From assembly GCA_903813345.2 (NCBI GenBank), contig CAIIXF020000007.1, positions 30,600,698 through 30,664,697 on the forward strand: a stretch of 64,000 nt of DNA, in the 5' to 3' direction. The stretch comes from Owenia fusiformis. Lineage: Eukaryota > Annelida > Polychaeta > Sabellida > Oweniidae. Both the position numbers and the translations under genes were made by a program. Positions 43,470-55,808 of the stretch are shown piece after piece. Position 1 is the first letter of the stretch, and the number at the start of each line of letters is the position of its first letter. Below the pieces are notes generated by a model. It was not told where the DNA came from. It did no database searches and was given only the letters and a program-made list of their open reading frames with translations.

Positions 43470-45783
43470 TGGCCTAGTGATACAGATGTTTGTCGTCTGA
43501 GGCTGCTAGAGGGTTTAACTGATGTTAAAGGAAACGCAAACATTTGAGTCGATTTCGGAACTACTTTTTAAATATTTAACATACGGTCCAGGCTACGGTC
43601 ATTGAAGCTTAAATATTACTCCGCGATAAGTTGGCAACTTGTTATCATTACAGATTTTGCTTTTTGCATGGGCAACTACCCCTCCAGGGGATAGAGGTAC
43701 ATGGTAGTACGTAATGTGCTGTTTTAACTAATTGCACAGTGTGATTTCGCAAAAAGTTTTTTTAAAATAAATTTCACACGGTACATTGCATTCATATATT
43801 CATTCTATTTTAACTCATGAGCAATGGGGATGACTTAGAATGAATGCCCAGTTAAGTGTTATGGAATTGAATTCTGGAATCCAAATAAAATATTCATAAG
43901 TTAATTCTTCAGATATGGCAGGTACGTGGAAGAGGAAGATACAGACGGTGGTGATTAAAAGCCCAGTCCAACAGGGAAGCTGGACTAAATGGGGTCGGCT
44001 CCCAACGTTCCCTGAAATAGAATAACACGTGACCCATGGTCCAAATGAGGCTCAGTTGTTTTTGGTGATTGCCTTTCCCAATTTACTCCCCCGGGTTGTT
44101 CACTGTATACAAAATCTAGGAGGGTACTAGGCTGAACCCTAAAATATCAATATGGTCCCATGCCAATCTTTCAATATGTATTCCAATACAAACCAAAAAA
44201 ACGTCCAAAAGTCATACCAAATATTCAGATATAAGGCCAAGGCCATTCAAAATGTCTAAAGTCCAGAGAAGATGGCCAATATTTGAGCAAAATCATCCAT
44301 TAAACAACTTCAAATTAAGGATGTTACGTTTATCTACCTAGAACAATGCCATACCATAAGTGAGAGGTAACATATTTTCCGTGACCATTCTCATACCAGA
44401 AAGTGGAAAAATCCGACCATTGCCATACCCCAAAAGTGATAATTTTGGGAGGCATTCTCATACCAGATCCAAAAAGGGTCCATTGCCATACCAAATGTCA
44501 AAAAAAGGTACCCAACATGAGCCGAGGATCCCCGTCAAGGTTTAAATACAGCGAATCCCCCGGGTTTGCTCCCAACACCATTAAATGGCTTGGGACGAAA
44601 GAAACAACCGGGCCGACAGAGACTTGCTAACAATATAAATCTGTAAATTAAAGAAGATATATGTATTATTATTTACAAGTAAAAAAAATGTGACCTGTTA
44701 TGATGCTTGGTAAGATGTTTACTTGGTACATGAGAAAAAATATCACACTGGGATAAGACACAGATGGATGCAATCTTCCCAAATTGAATCCGTAGTAGTC
44801 TTTGACCTGCCAAGATAAAATTATTTCAAAATAATGCATTTTCATTATTTTGAGCACTCTTCAAGTTATTTAATTTAAGTGATTTTTTGGCCAAATTGGA
44901 ATTTAAAAAAAACTGCCCCCCATTGATGGCTACGGGTTTGTCAATCATACTGTTAAACCAGTGTATTACTTCAATCACATGCAATACCTTGATATGTCAA
45001 GATGTCTGTCACTGTCATCATTTTAATCTCTTAATACTAAAATCTTTTTTGCCATATAAGATTATATCTGATTATGGAAATGTTAACCTCTTGTAGCTAT
45101 TTTCTAAAAACGTGATGAATCGTTACACAAACATGATTATCCCATTTCAGCAATATCCCAAAGCTAGTAATCGCATTTTGCTGGACAGCCAAAATCAAAA
45201 ATAATTCATTGATCTTGTGCAACGTGCATGTAATCAGATAATCAGTTAAACATAGTTTTTCAAAAACTTTTAAATCAAGCAATCAACGAAATGCAATCAA
45301 TGTTGTAGCAAAGCCCTACTCTGCATGATGTAATCTATAATGATTGTCCTGGATTCACAAATATCCCACATCGACTAACCCAGACCTTATACATTTTAAC
45401 AAACGCTTTACAGGCTCGTAGCCAGGATTTGCCAAGGGGGGGGGGGTCAGTTTTCAAAAGCTTCCAGGGGGATTCACATTGACAATTTTGGCCCAAATAT
45501 GGCTAAAGAAGTGCTCAAAACGGTGAAAAACTGCATGATTTTTAAAGAATTTTTGACCGGGGGGGGGGGGAACCCCCCTGACTACGGGCCTGCTTCACAT
45601 CAGCAAACATGAGTGTTGGGTACTCCATCTTTAAAAATATATTATGGGCGTGTTTACCGAATTACTCCACGTACATGCGCGGTGAAAATAATCCCATAGA
45701 TTTGAAAGCGTCCCTGATATTTATTGTGCCTTATTTCACTTCAGTCGTCAGCGTCGCAACACTTAGAACTACGCACAATAAAT
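43470..45783. other. Intergenic region between divergent globin and EF-hand genes
   Basis: This contains the globin 5' untranslated exon and presumed promoter (about 43455-43520) and a stretch of old repeat-like sequence with recurring CATACCA motifs (43920-44600; includes CCCCGGGTTGTTC and CCCCCGGGTTTGCTC, about 450 bp apart). After that come AT-rich sequence (44640-45400) in which nothing was recognised, a hAT-like MITE (45411-45592), and the EF-hand gene upstream region. No exon was recognised. Confidence 0.5.
45411..45592. mobile_element. Short hAT-like MITE with CAGGCYCGTAGYCAGG ends
   Basis: The left end CAGGCTCGTAGCCAGG and right end CCTGACTACGGGCCTG are inverse with two mismatches, and long G runs lie just inside each. 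CAGGCCCGTAG termini are common among invertebrate hAT MITEs. The flanks GCTTTACA and GCTTCACA are suggestive of a target duplication but overlap the terminus, so this is left open. Confidence 0.65.
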
Positions 45784-48700
45784 ATGGTAAGCAATTTTAA
45801 ACAAGGTTCATGGTCACTTGAATCTGATTCAGGAAAGAATTATTTTAGATTATTAGTATTTATTTGTATCTCTCAAGTTATCATATACTTTTTTGCACAG
45901 AGATTGTTTTGAACGTGTTCTGTGTGGTCTCAATACAAATTGCCGAATGACTGGGATAGATATTTTATATTGCACGAATAATGAGTTTCGTAATACGATG
46001 AATAGCTTTTCTTGAAATTCTTGATTCTCGTTTTCAGCCTCTTTACAACATCTCTGGATCCCAATACCTTGGTAAGTAGAATTATCTTAAAACTGAGTGG
46101 TATTTTACAATAATTACTTGTCTATTACAACTTCTGAGGATGTGGAGTTCGGTTGCAATCCGTTGTTCATCTCACAATTTAGTTGCAATTTCAATTAACA
46201 CTTTCGTTGCAATCCGTTGTTCATCTCACAATTTAGTTGCAATTTCATTTAACACTTTTCTTTCGTTGCAATTCATTGTTCATCTAACAATTTGGTTGCA
46301 AACCGTTGTTCATCTTACAATTTAGTTGGCAATTTCATCCCGGGAATTTCATTTAACACTCGTTGCAATTCATTGTTCATTTAACAATTCGGTTGCAATT
46401 CGTTGTTCATCTCACTATTTAGTTACAATTTCATTTAACACTTTTCTTTCGTTGCAATTCATTGTTCATTTAACAATTCGGTTGCAATTCGTTGTTCATC
46501 TCACTATTTAGTTACAATTTCATTTAACACTTTTCTTTCGTTGCAATTCATTGTTCATTTAACAATTCGGTTGCAATCCGTTGTTCATCTTACAATTTAG
46601 TTGCAAATTTCATCCCGGGAATTTCATTTAACACTCGTTGCAATTCATTGTTGATTTAACAATTCGGTTGCAATTCGTTGTTCATCTCATTATTTAGTTG
46701 CAAATTTCATCCCGGGAATTTCATTTAACACTCGTTGCAATTCATTGTTCATCTAACAATTCGATTGCAATTCGTTGTTCATCTCACTATTTAGTTGCAA
46801 TTTCATTTAACACAATTCGGTTGCAATTCATTGTCCATCTTCCTAGCAATCACACATTAAGAAAGAAGGCGCATTCTAGTATTATCGAATAAAAACAACA
46901 TTTTAGCATGCATTTATAAACTCTATAAGAGAAATACGAGTCCATTTGGAAAAGGTTTGTGTACATATAATCGGACTTTTATTATTAAAACAAGAAGACT
47001 AGTAATGTTGTGAGAATTTACGATTACAATCAACTAAACAGGTATTATTTTTTCAAGACTGGATATTTACACGTCGTGGTAAAATTTAAAATCAAAATGA
47101 TTTGTGTATGTTGAAATGAAATTTCCCCCATTTTTCTATTTTTCTGAATGTGCAAAACTACATGTACATGTACCTAAGCAATCTATACTAATAATACAGC
47201 GTATTTTAGGTCTGTTGAAATTCTTCAACAGCTACCAGAGGAACAACGTGCTTGGCAAGCAGGAGTTAAGAGCCATCCTCAGTCGTAGAGACATCGAGCC
47301 AACCGACAATGAGCTCCAACAGATGATTGACTCCATTAGCGTGGAATGTAAGCATACACTTATACATCCCTATAAATCCCTCGATAAAGGATATGTATCA
47401 ATATGGTGAACTGAATTCAACAATGTTTTTCTCTTATTGAAAACATTCTGTAAAAAACACAGTCCTTTATATAATGTTGACTAATTGGCAACAATTTAAT
47501 TGCAAAAATTATTTATATATATTTTATATAACTGTTTTTGTTAACATTTTTTGTTCTTTAGTGCAACTGCTTTTTGTTCCTTTCTACCAATTCTTGAGAA
47601 TGAAATAAAATGTCTTTCCGAACCTTGTTGGAACAAAATAGCATATACAACATTTTCTTAGACCTCTCAATATTATAGTTATAGTATACAAAGGACATTT
47701 TGGTTGATTTAACAAAAAGTATGCAAAAACTTAAAACAAAAACTCCCAAAATAGATAAAAAATTAAGATAACCCTTTTATTTCATTGTCGAGATACTTTT
47801 TTAAAATCAACCAAACATTCCTTTGTACAATTACAATATTGAGAGACCTAAACACGTTGTGTTTATGTCGTTTTGTTCCAATGAGGTTCGAATAGATGTG
47901 TCATTTCAATCCGAACATATGATACCAAGAACAAAAGAAGTATCTGATGTGTTTTCTAAAACAATATAGAGAAAAGTATATACATATATTTTAAATTATA
48001 ATGTTACCATCCAAAAGATGACCATTAAATTGACGATGTGTAATAAGTGTTAAAATTCAGTTCAAAGCTTCTATAAAGGGAGTCCCACTTATAGATTTTT
48101 AAGATCCACCACGTTTCAAGAGGAATATCAGCTGAAATAATGTTCATCCAGGGAGAAAAATATATGTTAGTCTTGATGAAATATCCAAACTTTAATATCT
48201 TTTGACACTGGTCGATGATAGTTGAATGGCCCCCCTTGCACTAATTGTTGCACCTTTAATATTGATTTTGATGGACTAAGGCTAGTGATGCGTTCTCAAC
48301 TTCTTTATAAATGTTTCATACTTCATACTTTCATACTTCATAAATGGTATTTATTCGGCTGTGTTTGTGTTCTTTATAAATGTTTCCCTTTGTACATATG
48401 TTAAAAACATTCATACGATCCAGATATTTAATCATGAGTATCCGTTATTTACAGCGTCTGGAATCGGCTTCCAAGCGTTCGTCGACTACATCAGCGAGTT
48501 TGAAGGGCTCCGTGATCAAGACAAAGACTTCTCCGCCGCTTTCAATATCTTTGACCGTTCTGGCACAGGAGAGCTTTCCCGTGAAGATCTCGCCATCGTC
48601 ATTGGAAAGATGGGCCAGAAAGGCACTGATGTGGATGCAATCATCGAAGCCTGTGATAAAAATAATGACGGAAAAATTCAATACGATGGTGAGTAGGAAA

Positions 48701-49565
48701 ATAGCTTAGTAAGCTGAGGGTGCAAATATGATTTTTATTCCGAGATAAAGGGATATTTCATGACTAAGGAATTCTGTTTTTCATCGAAAATTTATCAAAT
48801 AATAGAATACATTTATTTTCCAACCAGAGATATCAACATCACAATCCGAAACCATGAGATCTTGTAACATTTAATCAAATATACAGGGTGGGCCAAAATG
48901 TTTTGAGCTCATTGCATAATATCGCATTGTTGAATCAACACTTCTAGGCTTTTACATATAAAGAAAAAGTATTGGAGTTCGAGTTTTATTGTTTGTATAT
49001 CATTTTAACATAATCATAGAACCTATCTTTATGCATTGTACTTCGTAGGGGTTATATCTGTCTGGTCAAGTCTTACCATTCTGTATTCAGCAATTGGTAA
49101 ATCATGATTTTGACCCCTTTGGTAATCAAAATGATATTTTAAGACAAATACACATTTCTATTGAATGAATTATACATCATTTTGTTGGAAATTGAATTGA
49201 AATTGAATGATATATAGTTTCTACATTTGTCTGTAATATCAACAGCGTCACCTCAAAACAAAACTATGGGCGTTTTTGGCCCACCCTGTAAATCATTGCA
49301 ATACAAATTGCATTGAAGAATGAAGATTTCAAACCACGTAGGCCTAACTGATACGAAATAATGATTTTTTGAGACAAACTTGGTACTTAATTGTGGCATC
49401 ACATCACATGGTATCGCCAACAACAACTGATATAGATGAAATATCCCACTGGAGCCTGGTTGGTTCTACTTCAGTATTACTTTGACTCAGTCAACAAGAA
49501 CCAAATCAAGTTTTATTTTACGTGTATTTTCAGAATTCATCGAGGTCATGAAGAAACAAATATAG
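45784..49565 (+). CDS. Calmodulin-like EF-hand protein, 5 coding exons, 146 aa
   Basis: Coding exons: 45784-45786 (ATG alone, then GTAAGC), 46038-46071, 47210-47347, 48455-48688, 49534-49565; all GT-AG, phases fit. The size and four-helix-loop-helix plan match calmodulin and troponin C. EF-hand 4 is canonical (loop D126 to E137, DKNNDGKIQYDE). EF-hand 3 (D92 to D103, DRSGTGELSRED) is nearly so, ending in Asp rather than Glu. EF-hands 1 (about 20-31) and 2 (about 54-66) have lost their acidic ligands, so one or two calcium ions are likely bound, in the C-terminal lobe. It may be a Ca2+ sensor or a light-chain-like subunit; the partner is unknown. AATAAA at 50272-50277 would give a 3' untranslated region of about 700 bases. 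Confidence 0.92.
46146..46830. repeat. Higher-order minisatellite in EF-hand gene intron 2
   Basis: Short modules alternate: GTTGCAATTCATTGTTCATT, CGGTTGCAATTCGTTGTTCA, TTTAGTTGCAATTTCATTTA, and an optional TCATCCCGGGAATTTCATTT. They combine into repeats of about 85-110 bp that are nearly identical at about 46365-46450 and 46452-46545. It begins about 75 bp after the exon 2 donor, and the unit shows no match to exon 2, so it is not a junction-type array. Accidental open frames run through it. Confidence 0.85.
47386..48064. mobile_element. AAAGGATYGGTATCGAT-family MITE, copy 3 (EF-hand gene intron 3)
   Basis: The left end is AAAGGATATGTATCAATATG followed by GTGAACTGAATTCAACA. The interior matches the copy at 20434-21036 closely (CTTTTTGTTCCTTTCTACCA; ACATATGATACCAAGA). 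The right terminus stops at AAATTCAGTTC and lacks the final inverted bases, so this copy is truncated. Confidence 0.72.
48882..49290. mobile_element. Mariner-like MITE with TACAGGGTGGGCCAAAA ends (EF-hand gene intron 4)
   Basis: The termini TACAGGGTGGGCCAAAA and TTTTTGGCCCACCCTGTA are inverse, with TA at both edges as the likely target duplication. It is about 405 bp and non-coding. This terminus type is widespread among non-autonomous Tc1/mariner elements. Confidence 0.8.
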
Positions 49566-50964
49566 AGGACACACAGGGACCAATTACACTTCAAGGATAT
49601 ATATATATAGTTGACATTATGTTACGAAATGAACAGTTTTCGAAAGGACAGTACAATAAAGGACCGATTTGTGTGTCATACCAGAGACATTTACTTGTGA
49701 AACACATATATACGAAGTAGAATTACGTCATGTGGAAGACATTTACCCGAACACTATCAGAATTTTATTTTCATAATGTGACACATGTATCATGATGCTT
49801 GTTAGTTAAATAGAATAACATGTTATTTTCTACTTGAATTTTTTGATAATTATGTTACTGCATGGTTTATTATGACAGACAGTTCCATCCAAAAGTTTAA
49901 GAACCGAGTAAGTCCCAATTTTGGACAATATTTAACCCTGTTTAACTTTGGCAATGCTTGGAAACTCATTTTCCGACCTATTGTTACAGAAAAAAGTTTA
50001 TATAAACAGGCATTTCATATGCTATCAAATGGGACTTTCGGTTCCAAAACGTTTGGTATGAAACCAGTTATGAGCTGCGATCCAATCATCTACGCGAATG
50101 ATTACCAATCAAAAAAAATTGAGTATTTATTTCTATTAAGTAATCGTTACACAACCCCCCTTCTGAAAAAGTGGCGTCCGCGCCAAAAATCTTCATGAGA
50201 GTTAAGTGTATAATATCTAGATATGTAGATGTAATTAAATCTATATATTTATTTTCTGAAGCATTCACTTTAATAAAATACAGATATATGCACACATGAT
50301 CTTAACCCTGTATGTAAGCCAAAAGGACTTTCCCCAGGACGATTTATTTTTGTCAAATATTTAAAGTTCATCATCTTAACATGGGCAAGCGTGATCTCGC
50401 TAGTATGCGTTACCTTACATATTGGGAATCTCAAATGTTGGGATGAACAATTCCTGAAATTCAATAGTCATCCATGATAAAGTACTATTGGTACATCTTC
50501 AACTTCAAAAGTGGTTGAAATTGGAGTAATCGAAGCCTTGTGAATCAAGGTGTACTACAAAATTGTATATTTGCATAATATATTTGACATTTCTGATTTC
50601 CTCAGTTTGGCCTCAGGTATGTTGATATTCATCTTCAAGGTTCTCCAAATATAATCCGGCGTCAAGGCAACACCAACCATAATTAATCTTAGTAAACAAT
50701 CACTTGTAAATTTCACATTTGATCTTGAATATATTGTATATTTAAACCTTTAGTTATATCTCAGTAATGTAGATTGAAATGAACAATGAACATATCTCTA
50801 ACTGATAGAAGTAACACCACAATAGAATATTTTATTAATTTGTTTATTTTAATACTTTTATATACCAACAAGCATTTTAAGTATGACTAACATCTGACAT
50901 CACCATTTGGGGATACACAATGTATTTAACACAAATATATATCATTACACACTTGCTGTGTTCC

Positions 50965-51525
50965 TTGCGGTGTATGACAGATTCACCTGCGGTATATGGC
51001 ATACACACTAACCAATGAGAACGTGATACGGAAGTACGCAATTGTCAATTGCATCGATTGAACGAACAAGTAAAACATTATAAATCATTATAGTGATTAT
51101 TGAATCAACAGTACTGTGTATCGAATATATCAACTTAGCAGAAGTATCAGTCACCAATCTCGCGTAATAAACTTACTCAATCAATCCAGGATTCATATGT
51201 TAGTACTCGACGCACTAACTATATTGGTAATCCAGCGTAGTTTTACATTAAGAGTCGATTCTCGCAACCAATCAATTCAAGGCTTTCTGTATTTCACCTG
51301 CGGTATATGTCATATTCACCTGCGGTATATGGCATATTCCGAAAGTGAGTATGACATATTCCGCATATGATTATGGAATATTCACTGAAATCAATGTATA
51401 TTCACTGCGGAATATCGCATACTCACCTGCGGAATATGCCATATACCGCAGGTGAGTATGGCATATTCACCCGTATCACAAATACCGCGCAACCATGAAT
51501 GTATGCCATATACCACGTAACACTA
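50965..51525. mobile_element. Foldback/MITE with repeated CACCTGCGGTATATGGCATA motif
   Basis: The motif TTCACCTGCGGTATATGGCA and its inverse occur at least seven times: one copy near 50980 and a cluster from 51293 to 51470 in both orientations. An inner palindrome pairs ACTCACCTGCGGAATATGCC with GGCATATTCCG-type copies. The outer flanks GTGATACGG (about 51030) and CCGTATCAC (about 51463) are also inverse. No protein is encoded. Confidence 0.55.
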
Positions 51526-52802
51526 AGCATTTGTTAGTATCACATTTGAATAACCTATTTGAAATTGTATCAATAATACTAAACTAATACTTTTGAGTAC
51601 GATTTTTTAACAATTATCAAATAGTCCTTAGAAACCTTTAATTCGAGATAGGTCCTCTACTCCATCTATTTGCTAAACTAATTAGTAATTACTGACTGAA
51701 GCTGAGGCCACTTGAAGTTAATTGTTCGTTTATGCGTGGATACTGTGTAATCTCAAAACCTCAATGGTCAAACAATGTTTCTTACCCTTTTAGGCTTTCA
51801 TTTTGGTGGTCTTCTAAATGTTATATAAAAATGGCTCACATTGTGATTCCTTATACTCATTTAAAAATGCGTCAAGTTACAGCATTGTGCATTTAAGATG
51901 CCTACAGATGGACAGATGGAAGGACATGTGTATAAGTGTACAAGGGTAAATTAATAATAGTCCCCATTAACAGACAATTAACTTGTACAAAGACCTCAGT
52001 GGGCCTCAGTAGACCTCAGTGGTAAAGCTGATATTGGGATACACAGTGTCATATTCTAATCACTACTGGCAAAAGCTGGGAACGGGCCTGTATTATTGGA
52101 CTATACATCCATTTAGCGACCCAGTGAGCTGCAAAATATTGTATGTACATATATATTAGTACATAGGTACATGTAGGTTATCTTCTGGTACATATAATGA
52201 CTTAAATTCAGTGTGTACAATAGTGTTACACAATAATATAGTGATTGGCAATACTATAGTTGTTAATTAACCACAATTTTTGTACTGAGATTTTATACGA
52301 TAGCAATATGGGATAATCAGAAACCAATGAGATATTCAGACACCAATGAGATATTCCACGCATTTACGAGACCTTTATATTTTTGTAAAAGAAAATTTGG
52401 CTCGTACATTAATGCACACACACCGTATAAAAAAGTTCTCCCCATTATTAAAAGAAATGGACACATCAAACTTTAATCTTTTATCCTTTGGTTAGTTATC
52501 AGCTGTTACTAAATCTTGATATTTAATTTTCCAAGTTCTAAACAAGTTCAAATTCAGATCCAGGTGTCAGCTAAACTTCAAATTCTCATTTCTACAGTGC
52601 ACTGTACACTCTAAAAAATAAAATTACTTAAGAAATGTATTTACTTCACTCAAGTAATGCCCATTTACTTAACATTACTTAAATAGATTGAGATAAGTAA
52701 ATATATTACAAAAGTTTTATAGTTTTTACACTATACATTTCTAATTACTTGAAAATTCCATTTTATTTGGCATAAGTATTTCAAGGACATTTAGTTACTT
52801 AA

Positions 52803-53400
52803 AGGAACATTCCTGGCCAAACCTTTTCTATCCTGATGTGATAGCTATAATCATATTTACTTTCCATATTTAGCAAAACATGGGGAAATGTTTTAATATA
52901 GTCAATATTGATAATTTAAAAATGTAGTGCTCATTTCCAGTAAGCTGCCATCTTTTAAGATTTTACTCAGGAAGTGATGTCATTGACTCTCAACTTTCAT
53001 GACCTTGCATATAACAGTATAGGAAAATAGCACAATATCACTTCTAGACGAGTGATCCTTACTTTATGGGCAAAAATATGTTCAGAGCTTGTCAGCTTAG
53101 GATAAAAGAAGAGACTTTTAGAAGGATTAAATCATAGACAAAATTGAAAAAGAATATTCAGCTGGTTTTGTAATTCTTAATAGCTCCTTATAGTGTTATA
53201 TGCAAAGTTGAGAGTCGATGACATCACTTCTTGAGTGAAATATTTAAAGATGGCAGCCTACTGGAATTCGGCACTACATTTTCAAGTGATCAATATTGAC
53301 CATATCAAAACATTTTTCCCTGTTTTGCTAAATATGGAAAGTATATATATGGTTATAGCTACCATATTGGGAGAGAAATGGTCAGGCCAGGAATATTCCT
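52803..53400. mobile_element. Inverted-repeat element with TTAA at both ends
   Basis: The left arm (about 52803-53020) begins AGGAACATTCCTGGCC, and the right arm (about 53190-53400) ends GGCCAGGAATATTCCT. The arms match inversely over about 210 bp with mismatches (for example GAGAGTCGATGACATCACTT against AAGTGATGTCATTGACTCTC). TTAA flanks the element at 52799-52802 and 53401-53404, the target preference of piggyBac-type transposases. It is non-coding. Confidence 0.65.
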
Positions 53401-54712
53401 TTAAATAATTTTCAATAAATTGATTATAATTGAAAGGAATTCATCAAGTTTTCAGGCTCAAGAATACTTTTTAGTAAAAGCATGGGCTTTCAACTTGCCA
53501 GTAATGAAAAGTAATTTGAGACAAAATCGAGAGTAGTAAGTAATTAAATTACTTATAATATTTTTCAGTTTCTGTCGGACAGTCAAAAAATCAATTTTTA
53601 GAAAAAGTTCAAATCCCTCAATCAAATCATTTGGTCTACTTTACTCATATTTACATGACTTATTTTTTGAAGTCAAATGTGTGGATAGTAAGAAACTCAG
53701 CCATTTTCTTGAGAAAAGTTTCTTCTCACCCTCTGCTCAAGTGACGTCAGAGTTCCAAGAATCTGCCAGAATTCCATAAATGAACTAAAGTTAAATTTTT
53801 GAAGGGGTGATAAATATCCAAAATTATAAATAAACAGATTCAAATGTGAAAAACCAGTTTACAAACTATTCTAAACATATGTAACTTCACATAATGTAAT
53901 AAATGTAATTAACAATTTCAAGTATGATGGTCAAGTTTACAAAATATAATGACTTGTTATGTCATGAGATTTTTTAGAATCATCCACCATTTTGAAATTT
54001 AGAGGATAATCAGAGGAAAATGTAATTGGACATGATTCTACTCAGCTCTCTGACGAAAGGAAGGAGGTGTAGATAAGTCATGGGCCAAATTTATTATGTA
54101 TGGGCGAAAAACCTAGGAATACGGCCGAATGAGAAAACAGATGGATTTTTCAATCGTCGGACAGCATCTGAAAAATATTTTAATGTATAGTTTGATATTG
54201 TGAATTTTTAATTTTAGTTTTTTGAATTAAAAAACAATTTCTTATTCAAAGGAACTCTAACAAAATCATTAAATAATAAATTTGCAAAGAACTATGTCTA
54301 TTTTATATGAAGTTGATTAACATTATTAATGCTATTTCTATTTGAAATCAACTCAATAAGAAAAAACTCCATTTTGTGCACCAAATACAGGGTTATCAAT
54401 AAAATGACTTAAATAAAAGGTTTTCTAAGATTTCTAGCTGTTAATACCATTATATTTTTCAAAGTTTCATCTTCATAGAAAGATGCTTCAAGTTAATGGG
54501 TTTTGATAATCATGTTTTTTTTAAAAAGGTCCCAAAAAGTGAAAATTCCCAAAGGGCTCTAAAAGTATGTGATTTACTAGATAACAATTATTAACAATGA
54601 CAATATATCAATCTGACCCACAACAAAAAACATTGATCATTAACGCAGTATAGAGCTGTACATACATGTTGGTAAATATTCATCCAAGTTTAAAATTTGT
54701 GCAACAAACGTA

Positions 54713-54985
54713 GTCCACCCAAATAGCTCAGCGGTAGCACAGGTACCTCTTACACAATAGGTCCGGGATTCGATCCCCGGGTCAGGCAAGACTTAATTTG
54801 CTTGTCTGCCTAAAGTACTTCAAGGTGTTTGACTGAGTGGTCCACAACTCGTACAAAAGGCTATGGTGTGTACTTGTATGTCTATGTATGGGTGCACTTA
54901 AAATAACACAGGGCTCCTTTGAGGAGGGGTTTCTTCCAGGCTAATTACATTAATTATAACTGTATATATATATCGGATAAACCCA
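54713..54985 (+). mobile_element. tRNA-Val-derived SINE
   Basis: The head (54716-54787) resembles a tRNA with an A box (TAGCTCAGCGGTAG), a TAC anticodon-like loop (CTTACAC) and a B box (GGATTCGATCC). A 190-bp body without tRNA similarity follows, ending in AATTATAACTGTATATATAT. A tRNA head, unrelated body and simple-repeat tail are the defining SINE parts. The acceptor stem does not pair, so it is not a functional tRNA gene. Confidence 0.7.
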
Positions 54986-55808
54986 AGAGGTATTGCTCAC
55001 CTTCATTGGTGGTAAACAAAATACAATACAAAAACAGGACTAATCACAATCAGTATGTGGAAGGCACCCAAAAAACCTAGCAAATAGGATGATTGACTAT
55101 GTAAAACCTGTCTTAGTGAACACCTCTCTGGTGAACACCTGTAGCTAGTGGACACCCTTCACCCGCACATCTGCTACTGACTTTTGTATAAACTACCCTC
55201 TCTGTAGTGAACACCTACCAGCATTAAATGTTTTTTTCTCAGAATTTTTTGTTTCAATATACACAGGTCTGTGATTGAATAGAGGATCACCTAATTTGTG
55301 ACATTTCTTGTGACTGTGTGTTAGAACATAATATTATTAGTGTTCTACACAGGCCAGATCATTCTATTTGGCAATATCTAGTATCTACTAAATGGCTAAG
55401 ACATAGGCTAACATATTATCTATAGGCTTACATTATAATGCTATACTAATATAAGCAAAATGCCTACAAACCGTTACATGGGGCTAGATGTCTGTATTGT
55501 ACAGACTCCATGTTTCTACAAGGCAAAAATATTGGAATGTTTTTTGTCCAAAGTATATTCTGAAGACAACCATTACCCTTATCGGATAATAAATCCTTAA
55601 CAATGAATGTAATTTTTTCCTGGTAATATCCCCAAAAATGAAACTTTTTTTATACACTAGGCCTTCATGGCAACCAAATGGACCGTAAACTCAATTTGAT
55701 ATGCAGTACGACCACCATTACCATTGCACACTCTGTTTGACGATCTCTGATATCTCTGCCTCGTTCCTGATGATGTTAAATCCTCTCCCTGTGTACCAGC
55801 ACACTTTA

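Larger units (their letters stand above)
49566..55808. other. Large intergenic region, EF-hand gene to LYSMD1
   Basis: The first 700 bases are the presumed EF-hand 3' untranslated region (49566-50300). The rest holds a palindromic CACCTGCGGTATAT element (50965-51525), AT-rich sequence without recognised features (51530-52600), an inverted-repeat element flanked by TTAA (52803-53400) in repeat-like surroundings (52610-53570), more AT-rich sequence (53580-54700), a tRNA-derived SINE (54713-54985) and a short block with repeated GTGAACACC motifs (55110-55215). No exon was found on either strand. Confidence 0.55.

Noticed and set aside
46146-46830. A fourth splice-junction minisatellite
   Set aside because: The array begins about 75 bp past the donor of exon 2 and the unit does not resemble exon 2 or its donor.
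46140-46892. Three serially similar frames as a repeat protein
   Set aside because: They are translations of the TTGCAATTCATTGTTC minisatellite in EF-hand gene intron 2.
49872-50198. 108-codon frame downstream of the EF-hand gene
   Set aside because: It lies in the probable 3' untranslated region, before AATAAA at 50272, and shows no domain.
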